A stretch of 64,000 bases of DNA from Pseudisothecium myosuroides (lineage: Eukaryota; Streptophyta; Bryopsida; Hypnales; Lembophyllaceae): NCBI GenBank assembly GCA_951799445.1, contig OX637295.1, forward strand, positions 15,810,001-15,874,000, given 5' to 3'. Each line of letters starts with the position of its first letter. Positions within the stretch are counted from its first letter, which is position 1. The notes under the pieces were generated by a model. It did no database searches. It saw only the letters and a list, made by a program, of their open reading frames with translations, and was not told the origin of the DNA. A program made the translations under genes and the position numbers. Below are positions 58,533 through 64,000 of this stretch, piece after piece.

Positions 58533-58850
58533 CTACACTAAAAAGGGTATTTAGTGTTGGATTACATTTAGTGTAATTACCACCCTACTTGACCCTACAC
58601 TAAATGTCAATTTTAGGACGATTAGTGTAGTGCTAAACTTCAATGCACCACCTTCGCCTTCTCTTCCCTTCTACCTTCCTTTAATAAGTTCTAACACTAA
58701 ATGTAAACATTTTCAGATTTCAGATTTACCATAGAGTATATTTAATGTTAGAAATTACATTTAGTGTTACTTACTTTAGTAGGTTTAATGATATTTAGTG
58801 TCATGGTTCGCAAATAGTGTTGCCAACACTAAATACCCTTTTTAGTGTAG
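58533..58850. mobile_element. 318-bp MITE with CTACACTA ends
   Basis: The left end ctacactaaaaagggtattt and its inverse at the right are identical over about 28 bp. Inside, several 'tttagtgt' and 'acactaaatg' phrases make it partly self-complementary. Read from CACTA, it has a TA on each side. Non-coding. Confidence 0.8.
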
Positions 58851-61254
58851 TGAAACCATCACATAGCCTATTCTTAAAACTGAATTGTAGAAATCAATAG
58901 TCCACCAATTTCAATTAAATATGGAAACAATTTAATTGCACTTTTGAGGTCACTTTTAATAGTAGCTTATATTGTATTCTAGCATTCATTGCAAAAGTGG
59001 GTCTAAGAAAAAAACTCTTGGAAGAAAAGAGGAACTTATTATTTACAATTGGATGATTAAATTTGACAAATTTAAATTTGTAATTGGGTCCATAGACCCT
59101 GGCTCCACAGCAATAGGCAAGAAAATATAAAATCAACCATCGTTTGCACAAACCAAGGAAAATGTTTCAATATAAAAGTCTACCACAAGGTATATGTTAG
59201 AATGTCCAAATTACTTTCAACTATACAAGGTGGAATGTCCTAACCTAAACCTGCTCTAAAAGCATCCTTTAACACAAAGGTACATCCTTTGTAACAAATT
59301 TTTAAAATATACCAATAATGTAACATTTGAGATTATAGAGATCTTATTGTACCACAGTAAAGTTTTAAAAATATGAACCAAAGTGGATGAAATGAGGATT
59401 CAACTTGTCTTTTAAGAAAAATTGATTGCAAATTGTTAGAAGAACTAAAATCCTTTGAAGACTTGAATAAGGTCTTAAAAAGATGCTTTATGGGCTTTTA
59501 AAGTTTAAGCTTATTGATATCCTATTGGACTTTTTTTTAGAACACCTAATATCAAATTAGAGTATTGAGCAAATGGATTAATGCCTATTTGATATTTGGA
59601 TAGATTTATCTAGGTATTTCATAAACATAGTGTATAGACTCAACTAGTAGTAAAAATAATTAGTCTTGGATATCCATATCCAACAATAATCAAGGAAATT
59701 TTATTAAAAAAAACTATTATCTACACAGATCTATCCAATCAATAGCAAAAAAATGTAAAACCTATACAACTTAAGTTATAATCAGATAATCCTAATTCTT
59801 CTATGCAATTTGAGCTCTTTAATTAACAAAAAATATTTATTCATTAGAGATGCATATCTATGACTTGCCATAATTTTAAAAAAATATCCTTGTCAAGCTT
59901 CAATGGTTATCTAATCTATAGTCATTTCTATTTTCTTAAATATTTACGTCTTACAACCTCATTCACTTTATCCTCAATGAATACACTTCATAATTAGCAC
60001 ACTTGTTCATAATTGTTGGTAGTTTTGTTGGTAGTTTTGTTGATAGTTTTGTTGGTAATTTTTTTACATTGAGTATTGAATTAAAGCCACCCTATAGTGA
60101 CCAATTGATTTTATTTGTCACTCTAAAAATGACTCAAATGGTCACATTAAAAGCCTAAATGAGCCTTGTTTTAATAAATGAAGCAAAGGACATTTTGGAG
60201 ATGTTATAGTTGCACATTAAAGGTGTGCAAGTGATGGATTAAGATTGTCTGTTTTGAGTGTAAAACTATTGATAAAGGTGACTATTTTAGAGTATTGACA
60301 ATGTGACCTTTTAGATGTCTATTATAAATTCATGTTCCAATGGCTTTAGAAGTAACCTAGTGGCACTTACGGGCTTTGGAACAAATGGCTTCAAAAATTC
60401 AAAACTAATTTACACTTTGTCAAAAAAATAATGATTTTACTTACTATTAATTTGTATTCTAGTTTTTCACTTGTGAAGAAAAAATAATATATTCAAATTA
60501 GAGATTGAAGCTTTACATGGAATATAGTACAACATGCGATAGGCACAATGACATATGTCTCTACCTTGTCAATTCATACCATCTATGACTCTATGTGATA
60601 TGCACTTGCTACAGAACATTGTCGCATTGTAAATGTGTGCGTTATGTAAAAAATATGTGTTTATATGATTTTAGAATGAATTTGATTATAATTATATAGT
60701 GAAAAAGATGACATCATTTGAAGTGGCTTCAAGGTGACGCCTTCTCATTCATATGACAGTTAAACTATAAAGAGGGAGGAACCACCCAAAGAGCTTCATA
60801 AATTTGATGTAGTTTTTCTTTGTTTTTTTCTTTTGGATTTAGTATGTCAAACTGTAGGTTTTTTTCTCTGTCCCAAGATAAAGAGCCTGAACTAGATGGT
60901 CATTGTAAGAAGCACTTGTACTAGAACATTGTCACAAAAGGAGTGCCTAAACTTTCTTCTGCAATAACTTTTGAAGTATAACTCGTATGAAGCTGAAATT
61001 TTTATTGGAGATGTTTGTATTGAGTATAATCATATCTCATATTTTATTTTTAAAATTACAATTACAATTATAAAAAAAAAACAATTTAAAAATCAATTAA
61101 ATTAATGTGTCATGTTTTGAGTTTTAGGGGGGTTTGAGTACCATGGGGTCCCCAAATTTAATGATCTAGAGTTGAAATTTCTATTGTCTATTCTTATAGT
61201 ATGAAGTCATATTTCTACCAAGGAAAATATAAAAATATTGTATTTTATGTTTGT
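58851..61254. other. AT-rich DNA, no gene seen
   Basis: It contains a short tandem repeat at about 60015-60060 (gttggtagtttt, 15-bp period, four units). Otherwise unique-looking AT-rich DNA. Confidence 0.35.
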
Positions 61255-61565
61255 TTGAAATTGTCAAAGAAAATGTCTATTCCAGCCCCTCTTTGAAATT
61301 TGCCCATAACTTTTGGTTGGAATCGTGAAATTTCAAACAGATTTTTGGAGATGAAATTTAACTTGATTTGCCAATTTTTTATTTTTCCACAATTTTTTGA
61401 GAAAAGTTAATCTACTATGAACTAATTGAGGTCTAAAATTCTACTTTAACCACAATTTTTACTTGTGACTTAACTATGAGAGGTTGAGCTCCTACTTATC
61501 CTAATTTACATATTCCATATAGGTTGTCTTACCTCCGACCACCTCACTTTTATAAAGGCCTTGTT
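61255..61565 (+). repeat. Single-arm homologue of the 29762-30202 inverted repeat
   Basis: This is collinear with 29960-30275: 'gtttgaaa.tgtcaaagaaaatg', 'cataac.ttt', 'ttggagatgaaattta', 'ctactatg' and 'cctaatttacata'. The left arm is missing here. Confidence 0.65.
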
Positions 61566-63869
61566 TTCTCCTCTCTTTGAACATCATGGTAAGTGGCATT
61601 CAAAAGTCAATTCCTAACCTACATTGAATTTTTTTGAATATAGTGTTGAATTTCTTAGCCTAAATTTTGAAGTGCAAAATCTACTTTCAAAACCTTGATT
61701 AGTTGGATTTAATTAATTAATCTACTGATGTGGCAGTCCTATCCACATGGTGGATTTGATGGCGTAGCATTCCTATTTGCGTAGCAAATTTTGCCTATGT
61801 GGCAGCTACATGGTGGATTTTTGAGTAATAACAATTTTTTTGGTAATAATAACAATAATAATTTTTTTTTGATGACGTGGCAGTTGATTCAGGATTTTAA
61901 CTAACGTGGAATATTTTTGAGGACATCCATCCTACGTAGCATTATCAACTAAATTATGCTTAAAAGTGTCTAACTAAGTTGTCCTAACCAAGCATGTTTC
62001 ATGTTAAAAATATGCTAAATATATCCTGGAATGGACATTGATTTCTCCAAAAGTGTTTATAGTTTATTTTGGAGACTGCCATATGGAAGAAGAACTATAT
62101 CATAGTGTATTTTATGAATTTTTCAATGAAATTTGGAGAGTGCTTTTCTTATTGTTGTAATTCTAAAAAGCTATGCTTTGTTCTATTTGGAGCTTGCATA
62201 AGAAAGTTATACTTTTATGAAATGTAAAAGGGTCAACTGCCAATTAGATTTAAGGACAATAGTTTTGAGGGCTTGTAAAAGTGTGGCTTAAATTTTTTTG
62301 GCTTTAAGATTTGGATAGTGCTGAGATGTGTTTGTTTTGAAGAGAGGTAATTTCTACTGGTCATAAAAGCCAAACCAAAAAAGGGTTTCATTTAAAACTT
62401 AGAGAAATTATAAATTTTTTTGTTAATTTTTCTAAAAAGCTATTACAACTTCAGTTTGGAGTTAAAATGTGAAAGTTATAGGCTTGGGAATAAAAGGATC
62501 TTGAGCTACCATTAAATTGAAGAGATGAGACTTTGAATAGCTATAAAAATTGGATAGTAAAAGATCCAAATTTGAAACTTGGAGGGCTTATTGATCTTTG
62601 TATTAGCTTTCAGAAAAACTATCACATTTTTTATTTGAAATTTTGGACCAACTTTGGCACTCATTTGAGTTTTGGATCTACTTTCAAAGGATTTCATGCG
62701 GCTTGTGCTTAGCTCATACAACTTCTATACAAAGTTTATAATATTTTATTTAACTTCTATGACTTTATACAAGGTATATACAAGTATATATACAACTTTA
62801 GGGCAAATGCACACTACGCTAGATCAATATGGAGTGTCAAAGTTCATATTTTAGTGGGATTTTTTGAAATTCCTGTAATTTCAAAAGTATACATGTCGAA
62901 GAACATGGAAAAGGATACGTACATATTAATGTTGTAAACTTGATGATCTATGAAATACAAAAGAAATCTTTGCAAAATTGTTTATAGTCTATTTGTGAAG
63001 GACTTTGAAATGTACTCTTACATATTGTCACATAGCATTAAAAATAAAGACTCATTGATCTATTAGGAATTTAAATATTTTGCAAAAAAATGAATTATAT
63101 TTAAATAGATATACATGTACTAATCAAATATTTTGTTTTGAAATATATAGAGTTGTATCCCTAAGTTTTTAGATATAGACTATTTATATATCATTATCTT
63201 ATTAAAATTACTATTGATTTTTGGGGATACATTAGATATACTTAAAATCAACTTTATACAAATCTATCTTATCAAAATAATTAGAATAATTATTTACAAG
63301 GATCGTCTAAATTTCAATAGACTTAATTTTCATTATAATAAATTCTAAAATTTATTGAAATAAATTTATAATTTATTGAAATAGATTCTACAATTTATTG
63401 AAATAAATCAAAATATGATGTCATCTACGAAGTTTTTATATAAATATTAAAAAAATTCAAAAAAAATTCAAAAAAAATTCTTCATCTTTTGCTTTTACAC
63501 ACTATAATGAAATTAGACAAAAAATAAAAAAATAAACTTTAGAGATCATATGCAAAAAAATGAAATGGACGTTTATAGATATATTTCTGTCAACTTTGGT
63601 TGACTTTAGTATGCATCCTTCAAATATTCTATAAGGTATATACAAATATGTATGCAACTTGAAATATTGTATGAGCTTATACAAGTACAAAAATGACTTG
63701 ATATATTATACAAAGTGTATATGAGTATGAATGTAATTCATATGTTTCATACCTCCATAATACATTATATTCTATATGTTTCATATGAATATTGATATGC
63801 ATCCATCTATACAAGGAGTGTATTCATAATACTTTGTTTTTCACTTGACTATTGAATCTTTTATGCCTT
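61566..63869. other. AT-rich DNA, no gene seen
   Basis: A cluster of 'gtggcag' and 'acgtgg' motifs lies at 61730-61920, and a threefold 'aatttattgaaata' repeat at 63350-63410. No coding frames of note. Confidence 0.35.
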
Positions 63870-64000
63870 GAACCAAAATTAGTTGCAGCTAGAAACTCAG
63901 CGTGTTCTCAAAGCAAACCTTCTCTGCGCAATAATGTATCATAAAATTTGCAGATACTCAATTTACAATATGTGCACCCTAAACCCCCAATTGACATAGA
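63870..64000 (+). repeat. Fragment of repeat R2 at the window edge
   Basis: 'aaaattagttgcagctag', 'caaagcaaa' and 'ctctg.gcaa' match the stretch near 16970-17040. It runs off the window. Confidence 0.5.

Overview
The window is nuclear DNA from a land plant. Genes have GT-AG introns, plastid-type leader peptides and plant-only families (P-class PPR, plastid MurE/PAP11, an RPM1-interacting-protein-13-like Cys-rich protein). A plastid-type pterin-dependent phenylalanine hydroxylase is present; this enzyme is known from non-flowering plants (mosses, lycophytes, conifers) and green algae and is absent from flowering plants. I therefore infer a seed-free plant (bryophyte-like) or gymnosperm. I cannot name the species.

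Layout. 1-1442: 3' exons of a DTW-domain tRNA aminocarboxypropyltransferase (+). 4532-6124: intronless P-class PPR protein (-), head-to-head with 6485-11355: seven-exon MurE-like protein (+), with a ~360-bp shared promoter region carrying a telo-box. 13586-15076: intronless LRR-like ORF (-) that looks fungal in style. 15.1-19.4 kb: AT-rich repeat tract. 19.4-24.5 kb: RIN13-like gene (+) with a probable 5'UTR intron. 24.5-43.6 kb: a long repeat island with no credible host gene. 43.9-48.3 kb: phenylalanine hydroxylase gene (+), followed by a 42-bp minisatellite at 48.9-49.3 kb. 49.3-64 kb: intergenic and repeat DNA with no gene I can support.

The most notable content is the repeat island. At least seven non-coding elements of about 0.7-1 kb (up to 2.8 kb when interrupted) begin TTAA-CCC and end GGG-TTAA. 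They have 13-15 bp inverted termini in three subfamilies (CCCCTAAAGGNCC, CCCTTTAGTGACCG, CCCTAGACCRCCCA). TTAA target duplication and CCC-starting termini are the hallmarks of piggyBac-type transposons, a superfamily that is rare or unreported in land plants. Two filled-site/empty-site comparisons inside the window support TTAA-specific insertion: a 65-bp tandem duplication with one copy occupied, and one element inserted into a sister element. One member has become a 345-bp-arm hairpin. About a dozen other inverted-repeat (MITE-like) elements and several dispersed repeats surround them. One ~300-bp repeat family recurs in introns and flanks of the host genes.

The genes do not form one pathway. 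Several have plastid links: MurE (PAP11 of the plastid RNA polymerase, or the peptidoglycan/plastid division pathway), the PPR protein (probably organellar RNA binding) and the phenylalanine hydroxylase (known plastid enzyme).
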